NCBI GenBank assembly: GCA_021030915.1
Contig: JAGEMR010000053.1
Coordinates: forward strand, 62,001-126,000
Length of the DNA: 64,000 nt
Direction of reading: 5' to 3'
DNA from: Astrothelium macrocarpum
Taxonomy: Eukaryota > Ascomycota > Dothideomycetes > Trypetheliales > Trypetheliaceae
Shown one piece after another: positions 1 to 11,689 of this stretch. The stretch's first letter is position 1. Each line of letters starts with the position of its first letter. The position numbers and the translations under genes were made by a program. The notes beneath the pieces were generated by a model. The model had not been told where the DNA came from. It made no database searches and saw only the letters and a list, made by a program, of their open reading frames with translations.

Positions 1-1456
1 TGGGCCGCTGTAAGGGGCCACGGAAGGCGGCAGGGGGTCGCAATTACCCTCGACCTGGTTGCCCTTACAATACGTGGTTGAGGCGCTGGTGGCGGTTGTT
101 GGTGTGCTGTTTGATGAGCTAGTGCTGCTCTGAGAAAAGGTAGGCGTGTAGATCTCCCAGAGATTGGTGTCGACAAAATATGGGGTACCCTTTGGAACAG
201 GCGACGCACCTTGGGGCACCACGTCTTCGCTATCGACATAGATGACGTCCATAGGCGCAGTAGAGTTGTCAACTGAAGGTGTTTCGCCTGGGATCAACGA
301 ATGGTAGTCACATGGATAAGGCGGGAAAGCGAGACTCCACATCTTCTGCGGCCAGATTGCTACCCCTGTCATGGCCCACGAGTCCGCATTGTACACTGCT
401 TTGTCTGTATTCTCATCCCTGGCTAGCTCAAAATCTTCTTTAGGCCAATAGGCATAATCCACAGCCTTCGGAGATGTCACAATTTGGCTCAAGTGGAAAG
501 ATTCGTGAAAAATTACGTATGCTTGTGATCCTGGCCAGTTGGTGTATGATTCCATCGCAGTCAGGTCACAGGTTGCAGTTCTTACTCCAGCGTCAATTTT
601 GTCAACAAGTTGGGACAAAGATATCATTCGATTTGGATCCCAGAACGACGGACATAAAGATACCAGTTATTGTAGGAAACATCCTCATTTTTGTACGCAA
701 TGATAGCCGATGTTCCAGGTTTTACACAGTGTTTGAACCAGAAACTATCCGTGTCACAATAAACCCAAATATAAGCATTGCCGGATGTCGACTTTCCTGC
801 GTAGAGACCTTGCTGCCTAGAGATTGTGTCTACAAATATGTCAGCCATAATTTCGTCAACGGATTACATCTTTCATGTGCAAATAAGGATGACCCGAAGG
901 TATTTCAATAGTCAGTTACAGCAGACCGATTTTTGAGAAGCACTTCTGAAAACTCGTATTTCCTGATTAAATTGAAGTTTTCCCCGAGTGTACACGCCAC
1001 GAACCATACTTTTTATCGTTCATGGTGTTTCTTATTGCAATACCTTGTTCCAACAGAATTGGTATCAAAATGTCGTTGGTTTTACGTACCTTGAATTTGA
1101 TTCGGGAAGTTGTATCCATGGTCGTCTACACGGCTGCTTTTATTCCCCATGTACATATTTACAGCGGCCTGAAAGTCTCTCCCCGGCTTCCAGGAGGCAA
1201 AGGCATCGGAAAACTGCTTTGAGTCCTCCCATGCCTGTTTGAAGGCATCTTTATTTTCTTGAGAGCATTTTGCCCACAGATTCCATTGAAATTTTCCGTT
1301 CAAAGTTGTACTGGCGTGGCTCACGCTGGGTTCTGGGGGGGTGGAGTTCGGGTCTACTGTAAACACATGCCCAGAAGGGTCGGTATCGTTCCGTTTCAAG
1401 ATAACAGATCCCCAAGTCAGAGCTGAAAGCAAGTAGAGATAGTATAGATTCATCAT
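1..1456 (-). CDS. Secreted HExxH metalloprotease, aspzincin/M35-like, copy 1 (3' end outside window, frameshifted)
   Basis: Paralogue of the gene at 6164-7970, on the opposite strand. The start is set at 1456 (MMNLYYLYLLSALTWG, a signal-peptide-like N-terminus), matching the start of the other copy. Exon 1 ends at 1090 (GTACGT donor). Exon 2 most likely starts at 829 after a TTGTAG acceptor, which is exactly the junction and phase that fit copy 2; the 260-base intron is long for this locus, so a small internal exon is possible. In exon 2 the zinc motif HESFH is encoded at about 490-510, followed by a NADSW motif near 380-400, as in aspzincins where two His and a downstream Asp bind zinc. At about 660-690 the frame shifts by one base (the reading passes from a WYLY frame to a CPSFWD frame), so the copy is broken unless this is an assembly error. 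The C-terminus lies beyond base 1. Confidence 0.68.
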
Positions 1457-3261
1457 AATGAAAGATGTGAAGTCGATAGGTAATGTACAAGATGTAGTGT
1501 TCTGGCAATTGCTATGGTTGCGAGGAGTAGCAATCGGAAAGAAGAATTTTTGCAAACTTTAAGGTCAAATCCGTAAAGTCGTTATGATAGTAGCCATTGC
1601 TGAAATATCTTGATACAAGAGCGACACAGTCTTGCAGATTGAGAATCTGGGAGATTGCTGGATCCATGGTGAATATCAAGCGTTTAGAGAGAAGTAGTAT
1701 CTAATATCACTGTGGTGACAGGTTATGTTGAAGCGTACTCACTAAAAGCGTGAATGTTTTGCACACATTTACACCTTCAATTTCCAATCCAACCTCCTCC
1801 AATTGACTCAAAGGTACAAGTAGCCATAGCCGCAGTAGCAGCAGTTCAGACAGTCACATTTATATTCAATGACTTAACAATCCAGCATATCAATCATAGT
1901 TTTTTCAACAGCTCGCGTAACCGTATCTCTGGATTGCAATCGGCAACATTTTCGACTGGAAAGAATGCAACACGCGATGTACATTCCGGAGAGTGTGAAT
2001 AGCTAAAAGTATTGAGTTGTCCATTGCACTCTGTCTAGACCTAGATCATGCGCGCTTAGGTAAGCGAGGTGAATTGTGCAGGAGGTTGCTGTTGGTTTGC
2101 CATAGCAAAGCTGCTTGAATCACACATGAGTGAGAGAAAGTGTGGAGAAGTCCAAGTGAAGTAGCTACAACAAGGGTATTTTTTTCTAGTCCAAATACGG
2201 TTAGAACTAAAGTTACGATAACCCTGAATCTTCAGTCAAACGAGCATTTCATCTCAATTCAATCTAATTACATTTAACGCCATACAAGCAAGGTGGTTCG
2301 CACGATAAGAACCAAGACCAGGCGTACATATGTGGACGGGGAATATAATCCAGCGACTTAGAGGCACGCCCTTTTGAGACATTCAGCAAACATCTGAAAA
2401 TTGGTCAATCGACTTTCTTCAGTCACTAAACCGAGCACTTCCCACTGATGCAGCCGTGATACTTCCCAAGGCTGGATAGGTATGAATCACATCAGATGAT
2501 TATTCTTTGTACTGATTGGTTATCTTTTCCCTGGGCTCACTAACGCCTCAGAGCATTCTATCTACCATCGTTCAACACTGGTTCTCCAGGGATACCAGGT
2601 CGTACAATCGTCCGATCCCATCAAAAACCATCGAAGGCTTTCCTGTTGTATTTTAATTGGCTGCAAGTAGAGTGGCGTCCAGTTCAGATATTTTCGTCTC
2701 AGGCCAGATTGATGGGAACTCGAATTTTGGCTATCCTGACTGAACTCACGAAGCGATAAGTACAAATTTCTTGTTATCCTTGTTTTAGCCATTATTTGCT
2801 TTCTCTCAAGGCCTTTTTGGGACTATCATTGTCAACCAGTAAGGACTCTGTCCGTGTACGAAAACGTCTAAGCCTCCAGAGTATTTGCTGTAAAAGTAGC
2901 CCGTACATGAAAATCAAACGCAGCCGTCACACCGAGCTTAATGAGCTAATCTATGTAAAAGTTGGAGAGCGTGATCGACTACCCTTTACATTGCATGTCA
3001 TTCGTCGGAAACTTTAAGAAACCTTTTCGCGAAGCCCGGCGCACTGATCACCATAATGAACTTTCAACCACTTGTTCATTTCTTCTCTAGTCCTTCTGGT
3101 CCTTGTCTTAGTCTAAAGAGGAAAACCCTTTGGCGCCTCCTTCAGCTTTCTGAAACTCCTCATCAAGAGCAGGCCTTCCCAACAGCGCAACGCTCGCCAC
3201 AAACCCCGCAATGGTTCCGAAAGGTTCCCCGAGACATTAATTATTTACGCTCTTCAGTTCG
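1457..3261. other. Intergenic, nothing recognised
   Basis: Upstream region of metalloprotease copy 1. Only short unrelated open frames are present; I see no family motif, no tRNA and no clear repeat in it. Confidence 0.5.
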
Positions 3262-3468
3262 TTTTCATCGTGCCGAGTATGCTACTGTTGCCTTTGAAGC
3301 CACCATTGTCTCTATTCCTAAATCGAATCGAGCCTCCTTGCTCGAGATAATGATAAGCCCAGCGGTCTGACACTTAGGCCAGTAGTTGTAGCGCCTACGG
3401 CATCAGGGAGTATGGAGGAAGAAGGGAAAACGAGAGGACAGTCTGAAACTGTGGAATAGAATCCAGTC
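3262..3468 (+). repeat. Diverged direct repeat, copy A
   Basis: About 200 bases that align with 8597-8800 in the same orientation at roughly 70-80 percent identity by eye. The first 100 bases stay open in one plus-strand frame in both copies and differ mainly by conservative codon changes (both read FEA.I.SI...NRASLLE), suggesting a relic of coding sequence. The second half, around the shared GCCTACGGCATC word, lies after a stop codon in both. Confidence 0.65.
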
Positions 3469-4828
3469 AGATATACTACTCGTTTACATGCACCAATCAT
3501 ATTCTCCACATCAAAGACATGCAGGGGCACGAAATCACTGATAACAGTCCACGTCCCATCACTCATGGGGCCCGATACTTGGGATGGAAGATATCCGCAG
3601 TAAGATAGTATTCTTGAAAGGGTTCTCGGTTGCGGAAGAGAGCATGGCCTCCTATACATAATTGGAAAAGAGGTCGGAACCATAAATACTGTCAATTGGA
3701 GCTCCATCATAGCTGGAATTCCGGACGTCTTGGCCTGGGCAATAGCTAAGATCTAGAGTTCGAGTTGAGCGCTTGAAATGGATCGTGAGCACATGTTACA
3801 CACTAGGCGAACAGTAGACAATTAGACCGCTAAGTACAGCTCCCGCTACGCCGCGGATTGTCACATTTTGCATGATTGTATGCCAAAAGCAATAAATTCT
3901 TCTGGGTTCGAACCCAGATGGTAAGTTCAGGTGAAAGACTGGAAGCGGTCTTCCAATACTAGGCAAGGTCTCTACTGGATTTCTGCTTGAATTAAGACGG
4001 AACTACGGTGCATGTTGCATCTCCAATGTGTGCTCTCGAGAGAATGGATTCAAGCGGAGAGGGAAAATGAGAAACGATGAAGAGAGATTGAATGTACTTA
4101 TGAATAGTAAAGCAAACACGGGGGCAAGAAATGTCGTCACTCGCAAGAATCGCAGGTAAACGGCCATTCGGGATAGTATTTATCTCGGTAGCCCTTTGCG
4201 ACCGGACCATGTCTTCTTTACCCAACTGAAATTTTCGTAAATACCTCATTAAATGAAATGCTTCGCGGTCAAGAGCTTCTTGCCACAGGGATTTTAACAT
4301 TACTACTCAATTGTGATCTGCTGCAGCATATACGTTATAATAACTTCGTTGAACCTTCAATAAGGCCTGAACCGTTATTTGCGCACCAGCACTCCCTTCC
4401 CGCTCCTTCTCACGTCTTGACGCACCGAGGTTCACGTTGATGGGCATGGTTTGAACTGAATATGAAGGCGGCCGTGGAATCATGGGTGGTATGAGGGTGA
4501 TGAGAAGGGTGGAGTATGTTGTAGGTAGCAGGCGCAGATGGTCCCAAAACTTATCGAAGAGTAAGAGCAACCCAGTAGCGGATGTATGGTTGTCGATGCA
4601 GGCGGCACTTAGTGAAGTTTTCCTCATGCATGTTGCAAAAGTTACCGGAGAGTTTCCCTTACAAGAAAAGGAGGGACTGAAGAAACTGAGTGGTCTGTAG
4701 CTGAAGTGAGCAAAGTAGTTGAGATTTGTGGATCCCATATCTCGCTGTAAAAATACGTTGTCCATTTGCACTCTTCGATTTCTGCGTAGACTAGAATGAA
4801 CGATATGAGCTTGACGTAAGCTCCACTC
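3469..4828. other. Intergenic, nothing recognised
   Basis: Short overlapping open frames on both strands without recognisable motifs. A TTCGAA-containing hairpin near 3905 resembles a tRNA T-arm but no cloverleaf can be formed around it. Confidence 0.45.
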
Positions 4829-5089
4829 TCAGTCGGAAATCGTATGCTGTTCTTGTGACAAATAATCTGGATGCTTTAAATTGTCGTAATCCAGCGTATC
4901 TTCGATAGTTGGGACATATTGTATCATGGGTTTTGTATAACGGTTGCAAAGTAGTATGTAAATGATGATGAGAACAAACCCAGCAAAGAATTTGTACTTG
5001 TGTCGTCGCATGAAATTCAACCAAGACGGCCAAAACTCGGCTTCCCACCAATCGGGGTCTGACGCAAAGATTTCTGGCTTAGACTCCAT
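4829..5089 (-). CDS. Possible small single-span membrane protein
   Basis: An 86-codon open frame starting at the inner ATG at 5089 (MESKPEIFASDPDWWEAEF). It has a Trp/acidic N-terminal part, a basic cluster (RRHKYK) and then one strongly hydrophobic segment (FFAGFVLIIIYILLC), followed by an acidic C-terminal tail of about 35 residues. The positive-inside rule would place the N-terminus in the cytosol. The frame could be extended upstream to 5188. I do not recognise a family, and no neighbour supports a role. It may be a spurious open frame or the last exon of a degenerate gene; the clean transmembrane profile is the only reason to list it. Confidence 0.33.
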   Translation of the reverse strand: MESKPEIFASDPDWWEAEFWPSWLNFMRRHKYKFFAGFVLIIIYILLCNRYTKPMIQYVPTIEDTLDYDNLKHPDYLSQEQHTISD

Positions 5090-6163
5090 TTTTGCCGATG
5101 TAAAACAATGCAGCAGGGCTTCAGCTAGCTTTGGGAGGTAATTCGTTGCAGTAGGAATACATTGCTGGTGGAGAAATGATGTTGGCACCTGGGAGGCTCA
5201 CTGTTTGCTCTGTTTGTCAGCTGTGACCCTAAAGTGTGTCACTTACCGACACTTGGCATAGTGGATGGAGACATGTAGATTGGCTGGTTTCACAGAACGT
5301 CTCAGAAGAGTAGAAAGCCAAGTCATTCTAGGATATCAGTCCGAGATTATTCGTCAATGAAACATGCCTCTGGTTATTCACACGACACAAGTTGTCGGAC
5401 ATGAGTCTGTTATTGCGTCCACTAGACGATCGCCTTTTGGTTTGACACAAGTTCGAGTATTCTCCAACAATAAAAAGCGGCACAACATCGACGTAGGTGA
5501 GGTAAATGAAGGTTACCTGTCGCGTCCAAGGATTTCTGGGAACATGACATCATAGCGCTGACTTCTCGAGAACGTCTTGCGGACTTTCCAACTTTAGATA
5601 TACATCACAAATTGTATCTCTTACAGCCTACAACATCAGCAGACTCAATGCTCAGGAATCCAATTACGCAAGCCATTGAAAAATTCGGAATCGACAACAT
5701 CAGATGTCAGGTGGTCGATGGAAGCATAAGACTTGGGAAATCGCTGCTTCTATGCATGGGGCTCTGTAAACGCGTGTGCTATTTAAAAGATGTTAATTTC
5801 TCACCGGAGCTATCAATTTCCGCGAACATTCGACCATTTAGTGGGCGCGCTCAAGGGTGTCCTTCAATCGACCGTTCAAAATCATGTGTCGCTTTGCCGA
5901 CAACACACAACGTGCACATGAATGCAACATGCTCCTTAATATGCCATCTGCATGTTTGCTGCCGCTCTTGTAACAAGATCATTCCTTATCAATGACTACT
6001 ATCACTCGGTCATCCAATTCAGTGAGTGGCATTTGACCTCTGCCATTATTTCCAAGCATTTCCAAGCTCTTCAAAATTGTCAACTTCCAAATGTTACATT
6101 CATAACGACATCCATTGCTAGTAAGCTGCTGTTAAATATTTCCCTCTTTTCTGCACATCTTTG
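5090..6163. other. Intergenic, upstream of metalloprotease copy 2
   Basis: No gene recognised. Short open frames at 5364-5555 and 5612-5995 show no motif. Confidence 0.45.
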
Positions 6164-7970
6164 ATGATGAGATTCTTGTACTGTCTTCGTTTGATCTCAG
6201 GTTTAGTCTGGGGCCATCTGGTCCACTTTCCTCAAAATCTCTCGAAACGTGACTACATTGAACCACCAGGGTACGTGCTTGAGACATCAGCCAACAGCAC
6301 GCCACCAGAACCAAGCTCTGGAAATACTAGCACTACTAAGCATGGAGAATTTCAATGGCGCATCTGGGCCAAATGCTCTGACGCAGACAAGAACACTATC
6401 AAACAGGCGTGGGAGGACTCCAAGGTATTTTCTGATGCTTGGGCGGATTGGAGACCAAACAATTTCTTCCAGACTGCAGTAAACATGTATTTTGGGACTG
6501 ACAGCAAATCCGAGGTCCATGCTAAAATAATTCGAGGTACGCGGAACGATGAAATCCACCATGCACTCAAGTTGTACATTAAACACATGACTGGCCACAC
6601 GTACGCTGAAGAGACCCTTAGCCATAATGAGCGGTGTATCTCTCAGGATTATATTTGAAAGGACCGTTGTGATTTTTCAGGCTACCAAAACTCCGTTAAA
6701 GATCTTCCGGTGGTAGAGATCATCATTTAGAATTCTTAGCAATATCGAAGCTAACATGTTGGTAGATACCATAGATAGGCATCAAGGTCTATACTCAACA
6801 AATTCAGAATACGGTGATGCTTACCTCTGGGTCTACTGCAACGAGGACAGTTTCTGGTTTAAAACCTGTAGAAAAGGCGTGATTACTACAATTGCTTACG
6901 AATTGGAGGACAAGTTCGCGAACAACTGGTATATCACCTTTTGCCCTTCCTTTTTTGATGATGCATTTGCAATATCTCTGTCCGAACTCGTCAGTAGATT
7001 TGAGTCTGGCAAGCTACCTAAAGATGTCATGGACTCGTACACTAGCCATCCAGGATCGCAACCTGGCGTATTTTTCCACGAGACTTTCCACCTGGGCAAA
7101 CTTGTAACGAATCCACGGGCCGATGATCTTGCCTATGGACCCAATGACTGTTATGACTTGGCCAGGTGTCAGAACACGGATAAGACACTATGGAATGCAG
7201 ACTCGTGGTCTATCACGGGTCAAGCCATCTGGGCACAGGATAGGTGGGCGCTTGATTATCCGCCCATTCCTTATGAATTGCATTCGGATAGAAGTCCCAA
7301 CGGCTCGGTCCCTCATTACAACTCGACTCCTCCCACAGACGTCGTGTATGTAGATAGCGAGGGTGTCGTTCCCCAAGGCGCGTCACCCGTTTCAGATGGA
7401 TCGCCATACTTTGTCGACACCAATCTCTGGGAAATATACACACCGACAGTCAGTGCTACTAGGACTAGCTCATCACCTACCGCTTGTGCTATGAACGCCA
7501 GCATGCCGGCTACTACCGCCAGCGCAAGCAATTCTGCATCTTCATCAACATCAATTGTCTGTAATCAAGTCGGCGGCGCTCACGTGGCGCGAATGAACAA
7601 CGCAAGCGCCGCCTCCGCCGCAGCTACCTTTTGTTCGGAGCTCATAGCCAACAAAACCGTGCTCACGCATACAAACTCCGGGTCAAATATTTTCTCTGAG
7701 GGAAACGGCGCAGCGGAGAACGGGGGCAACTTGACCATGGGTGTCGTGTGGGAGACGCAGGGCTGTCCGCAGGATAATATCAATTCGACACTGGAATTCG
7801 CCGCAATTGGCCAAAAACAGTGCGAGCACAATATATATGGTGTGATTTCCCAGGCGTGTGTGCAAGCTCCATGGTCCTCGAATTATAATCCCAATTACAC
7901 TATTGTGGGTGGAACTTACCAGGTAGGCTGTGCATTTTGGAGCCTTGTTGGAGGAGAAAGTGCAGGTTGA
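6164..7970 (+). CDS. Secreted HExxH metalloprotease, aspzincin/M35-like, copy 2 (intact)
   Basis: Start at 6164 gives a short basic segment and hydrophobic signal peptide (MMRFLYCLRLISGLVWG) for secretion. Two exons, 6164-6536 and 6766-7970, join in phase (525 aa); the same junction works in copy 1. The intron of 229 bases is long, so a micro-exon cannot be excluded. The zinc site reads HETFH (coding bases about 7077-7091), followed by a DDLAYG segment about a dozen residues later and by NADSW, which together match the aspzincin pattern in which His, His and Asp bind zinc and a Tyr acts in catalysis. After this comes a Ser/Thr/Ala-rich stretch and a C-terminal part of about 150 residues with several Cys and N-glycosylation sequons. 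Expected role is extracellular protein degradation. The family call rests on motifs only; the C-terminal half is not assigned. Confidence 0.75.
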
Positions 7971-8596
7971 AGTTGTCTTTGTATGCTCATCTGATCAATC
8001 AAACGAGCCATTTTCAGGGGAGAGTAGTTTTCAATCGGTCGTGATGGAATTAATCTATGGTCGCGCATGTACTGAGACGGTTCATAGTGGTAATTAGCAG
8101 TACATTCATCATTAACGTTTCTCAGTAAATCACTTCATGTTCTGGAATCTTCAAATATATATTGGGAATCTCAGCGAATGTAGTGCTATCGGTTACGATG
8201 ACTTGGGGAGTACGCTGTTGAGGTCCATCATTAATACGTAGCCAGATCTGTCAAACACCATCCCATTCGGGTCTATTGCTTAACATCCTCAGAACCCCCG
8301 TCGCTTGAAATGCAACAGCGCTGACCGATCTGCCCACCTTATGGTGGACCTTAACAGCATCCCCCCAAAGCCAAAGATATTCGGATAACGCCATTATGGT
8401 CAGAACCAAATAGTGACTATACAGCTGATCATATGTCTTGCGGACCATGGCATATCTTGTTGTAGCCCCTGTATTTGTCTCAAAAGGAAAATGCTCTGGC
8501 ACCTTTTTCACGTTTCCCTCAGACCTCTCGTCAGGGCCAACCCTGCCCAGTGATGCCAAGCTCGTCAAGATGATAATCATCTACATTCTTAAACCA
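7971..8596. other. Intergenic, weak minus-strand open frame only
   Basis: Contains a 109-codon minus-strand open frame (8251-8580) with one mildly hydrophobic stretch. It has no recognisable motif and I do not call it a gene. Confidence 0.4.
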
Positions 8597-8800
8597 TTTT
8601 CATTGTGCTAAGTTTGCTTCTGTTACTTTCGAAGCCAGCATCGCTTCTATTGTTAACTTGAACCGAGCCTCCTTACTTGAAAGGGTGGTAAGCTCAGCAA
8701 CATAATACATAAATCAATAATCGCAGTGCCTACGGCATCGGGGAGTATGAAGGGAGAGGGAGAATGAGAGGATAGTCTGAAACCATGGAATAGGTTCTCA
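8597..8800 (+). repeat. Diverged direct repeat, copy B
   Basis: Second copy of the element at 3262-3468, same orientation, 5.3 kb away. It starts with TTTTCATTGTGC and ends near GTCTGAAACCATGGAATAG. It retains an open plus-strand frame over its first third. Confidence 0.65.
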
Positions 8801-9162
8801 ATTTAGGCTTAACACAGATATTGTAGAATGTATTTTTAGGTACAAACTACGACTCTCATGATAATACTTGTTTCTATCAAGGCTACAGTAAACACAGTAT
8901 TTCGTCCAATTGCCTTTATTTAGATTGGGGAGGCGCAGGACCGAATCCCAAGCTCGAATGGGGGGAACACGAACGCCCACTCCATGATCAAGAGCGACCA
9001 TGAGGTTCCACAGGCTGTGGTTCAGCCAGCTTTTTACCCTCTCAGCTAGACACAAATCATCTTGAACCCTTTGCTAACTCTATAGTCAATGCTTCTGTTC
9101 GCACGAGCGCACTAATCTTGCGTCAGTCCAGCTGCTATCGATCGCTTTGGGAAATTGCTGTC
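8801..9162. other. Promoter region of the coiled-coil gene
   Basis: Spacer upstream of the gene starting at 9163. No specific regulatory motif identified. Confidence 0.35.
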
Positions 9163-11016
9163 ATGAGTGGGAGGGACAAACGGATAATATCCAGTCGAGG
9201 TAAGAAACTCGGCTCTTCACAGTTGGTGCCGCTCATCGATTTGGTGGGTCGGAAGAGTGCTGGCACATGTCCACGGTCGCGAGGATGTCTGCCATACTGG
9301 TAGTGTTTCATTTTTGCCCAATATTCCTATGCTAATTCGTTTTCCATCGAATAGAAAGTCCAAACCGCTACCGACGTCCAGTCAAAGTTGGTGCTCGTCA
9401 TGGCCGAAACTCCTCTGGTTCCAGCGCGTCTGGGCTTATGATCAATTCATCGAAAGCTACATCATGCAATACAAAAGCTGCCAGAAGCGGTCAAGAGAAG
9501 TCCTTGCCGCCAACACCAAAAGCGGAGACCGAGGTAGCAGATCACACCGGAGACACGAAAGCGCAAGGCGAAAGCGAGACTCAATCGCTTCATCGAGTTC
9601 ATTCGTGGGAAACCGCGCCGCATGATGAAGAAGAGAAGGGAAGAGAGCTACACAATGAAGAGATGAGATCTCAGCTTACGGACGTCGAGAGAGCGCTTGC
9701 GACGGCAAGGGAGGAGCAGCGGAAGATGGCAAAGGAGCTTCATAGGGTGCGATCGGAAAAGGATAAACAACAGCAGGAGAGCAGGCAACTACAGGAGGAC
9801 ATGGCCAGACTAAGACTCGATCATGAGCAAGATATTCACACTCTACAGGCAAAGCTTGAAGAACAGTCCAAGCTGGCAGAATACTGGTCAAAGAAGCATC
9901 AAGTAGCTCTCACAGATCTGCATGATCTCAAAGAACGCTGGATCGAACGTGATGAGATGTGGAAGCATGAGTGGGAGCGCAAAGCTGCAGAAGTACTAGA
10001 AGAACGTGACGACCTTCGAGAAAAGCTACACACAATGCAAAAGGTCGCTCGGGTGCGAGGCGAAGAAGGCGAAGAAGCCAGACGGCAGCTCTTGGATCTG
10101 AAGCAGGACATCTCGACCTCGACCCGTATTCAGAGCCAAGTCACGGATCATGAGTTTGCAGAAATGATGAGTGGATTGAATCATGAGATTCAGAACTGGA
10201 TTGTTCATACGTTCCGCAAGTCCAAGAATAGTACGGTCTATTGCCTTGCTCTGGGATTTATTAACTGTTCATTGCTAATGGTTTAGATTTCTCGAATCTC
10301 TCAGCCTCGTTTCGCGATAGGCTCCACAAAATAATTCCATACTACGAATCGCTCCTTTCGTCATCAAGACTAGTGTTATATCAAGCGTTTGTGATCGACC
10401 GCCTCATGGAAATCTTCGGAGCACCTCTCTTCTTTGGTCTACCGGAAAAAGGACCACTGCTCAATGTCAGTGCTTTGACGGATTATCTCCAAGGTATGTC
10501 CTACCTTTTCATCGCTTCTATTCGCAATATGAGGCTGAGGTACTCATCATAGCTCCTATCCCGGATTTCGCCCAATGGCGCTCTCTCACACTAAGTCTGA
10601 TCGATCAAGATCACGATGGACTTATTGCTGCACGCACGAAAAAACTATTAGATGTCATCCAAGCAGATATCGTGACCATCTTAAGCGGATTTACAGCGAG
10701 TGATGTCACGTCTTCACAGCAGACTGCCTTACGAGCAATCTTAGAGAATGCGGCGAAGGCAGCTAGACTTGCTAGTAGACAGCATGCGCGATTCATCTTT
10801 GAGCTGCCCAAAGTGTCGGATGAAGGAGAAGCCACGTTTGACGGAAAAGTCATGGAAGATATCAACGGCGAAGATGAAGAAGAGCTCAAGGGGAGGCCGA
10901 TTCAATGCGCAACCTTTCCGGCGCTGTACAAACTGGGGGACGAGAGAGGGGATAACATAGATTTGCGAAATGTCATCTTCAAGGCACGGGTACTTTGCAT
11001 AGAACCTGAAGAGTAA
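9163..11016 (+). CDS. Coiled-coil protein of unknown function
   Basis: Four exons (9163-9199, 9355-10230, 10287-10493, 10553-11016) join in perfect phase to a 527-residue protein. The short first exon (MSGRDKRIISSR) was chosen because its GTAAGA donor and the CGAATAG acceptor keep the frame exactly. After a basic, Ser-rich N-terminus of about 60 residues there is a long coiled coil (about residues 95-270) rich in Glu, Lys, Arg and Gln with heptad-like spacing. Then comes a helical region ending in an acidic patch (EDINGEDEEELKG) and a C-terminal part of about 50 residues. The last third recalls the conserved C-terminal domain of uncharacterised filamentous-fungal coiled-coil proteins, but I cannot name the family. 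No signal peptide or membrane span. A scaffold or cytoskeletal role is only a guess. Confidence 0.82.
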
Positions 11017-11689
11017 ATTAAGAACAAGGCTGCTATAGAATGGTTCGATGGCTTAATCATGCCACACAACTATAAGATGTCCTTGACATTTCCCTAGTAT
11101 TAAACGTATCCTAGCCGTTACGTCGTATCGGAAGACATAGACCTCGGCACTGCCCAAAGCCCCATTCGGCAATAGCATGCCTTCAGTTGAAGATATCGTT
11201 GCTGGGTTCTCTGATTTCTCTAAAGTCTAAGACAACCTCGAGTCATTCCTCATTGGCTCCGTTCTCAAAGTGGCACGCTGGAACGTCGGTCATCATGTTC
11301 CCGACATCCGACAGCCAGCGCTCGTCCCGATTGGTTCTGCTATTCCGTCAACAATGCAGACGCTTAAAACTGCCTTCTGGAAATTGCATCTGGGGGTGCG
11401 TTCGGTGTACCGAACGCCTCATTTTCCTTTTTTAGATTCTTCAACGGCCGCACCGTCATCCTCCAGTCATGCTGTTAGGCATCCAAGTAGGTGCGGATCC
11501 ATCGCCTGAGCGGTGTTACGAGAGTCTGGCATAATATCAGCCGTCAAATCGTCAAATTCCCATATTACTTTATGCGGCTGAGGAGTAGGCAAATAGAGAC
11601 ATGACGACTAAGTGCATCTGTATAATACTCAAATCTTTTTCCATCTCAAATTTCTGCGTAGAAAAACATTTAAATATCTTCTCACTCAT
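11017..11689. other. Intergenic, possibly eroded 5' part of the following pseudogene
   Basis: No intact gene. Given the state of the downstream NmrA-like relic, the N-terminal Rossmann part of that gene should lie here or just downstream, but I cannot recognise its glycine motif. Confidence 0.4.

Noticed and set aside
3895..3925. TTCGAA-containing hairpin resembling a tRNA T-arm
   Set aside because: No acceptor, D or anticodon arm can be formed on either strand around it; the loop is six, not seven, bases when the stem is paired.
8251..8580. 109-codon minus-strand open frame
   Set aside because: No recognisable motif, no intron signals and no support from neighbours; kept only as a note in the spacer.
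9200..9354. Reading 9257-9625 as a separate gene
   Set aside because: The bases 9200-9354 fit an intron (GTAAGA donor, AATAG acceptor) that joins 9163-9199 to the coiled-coil frame exactly.
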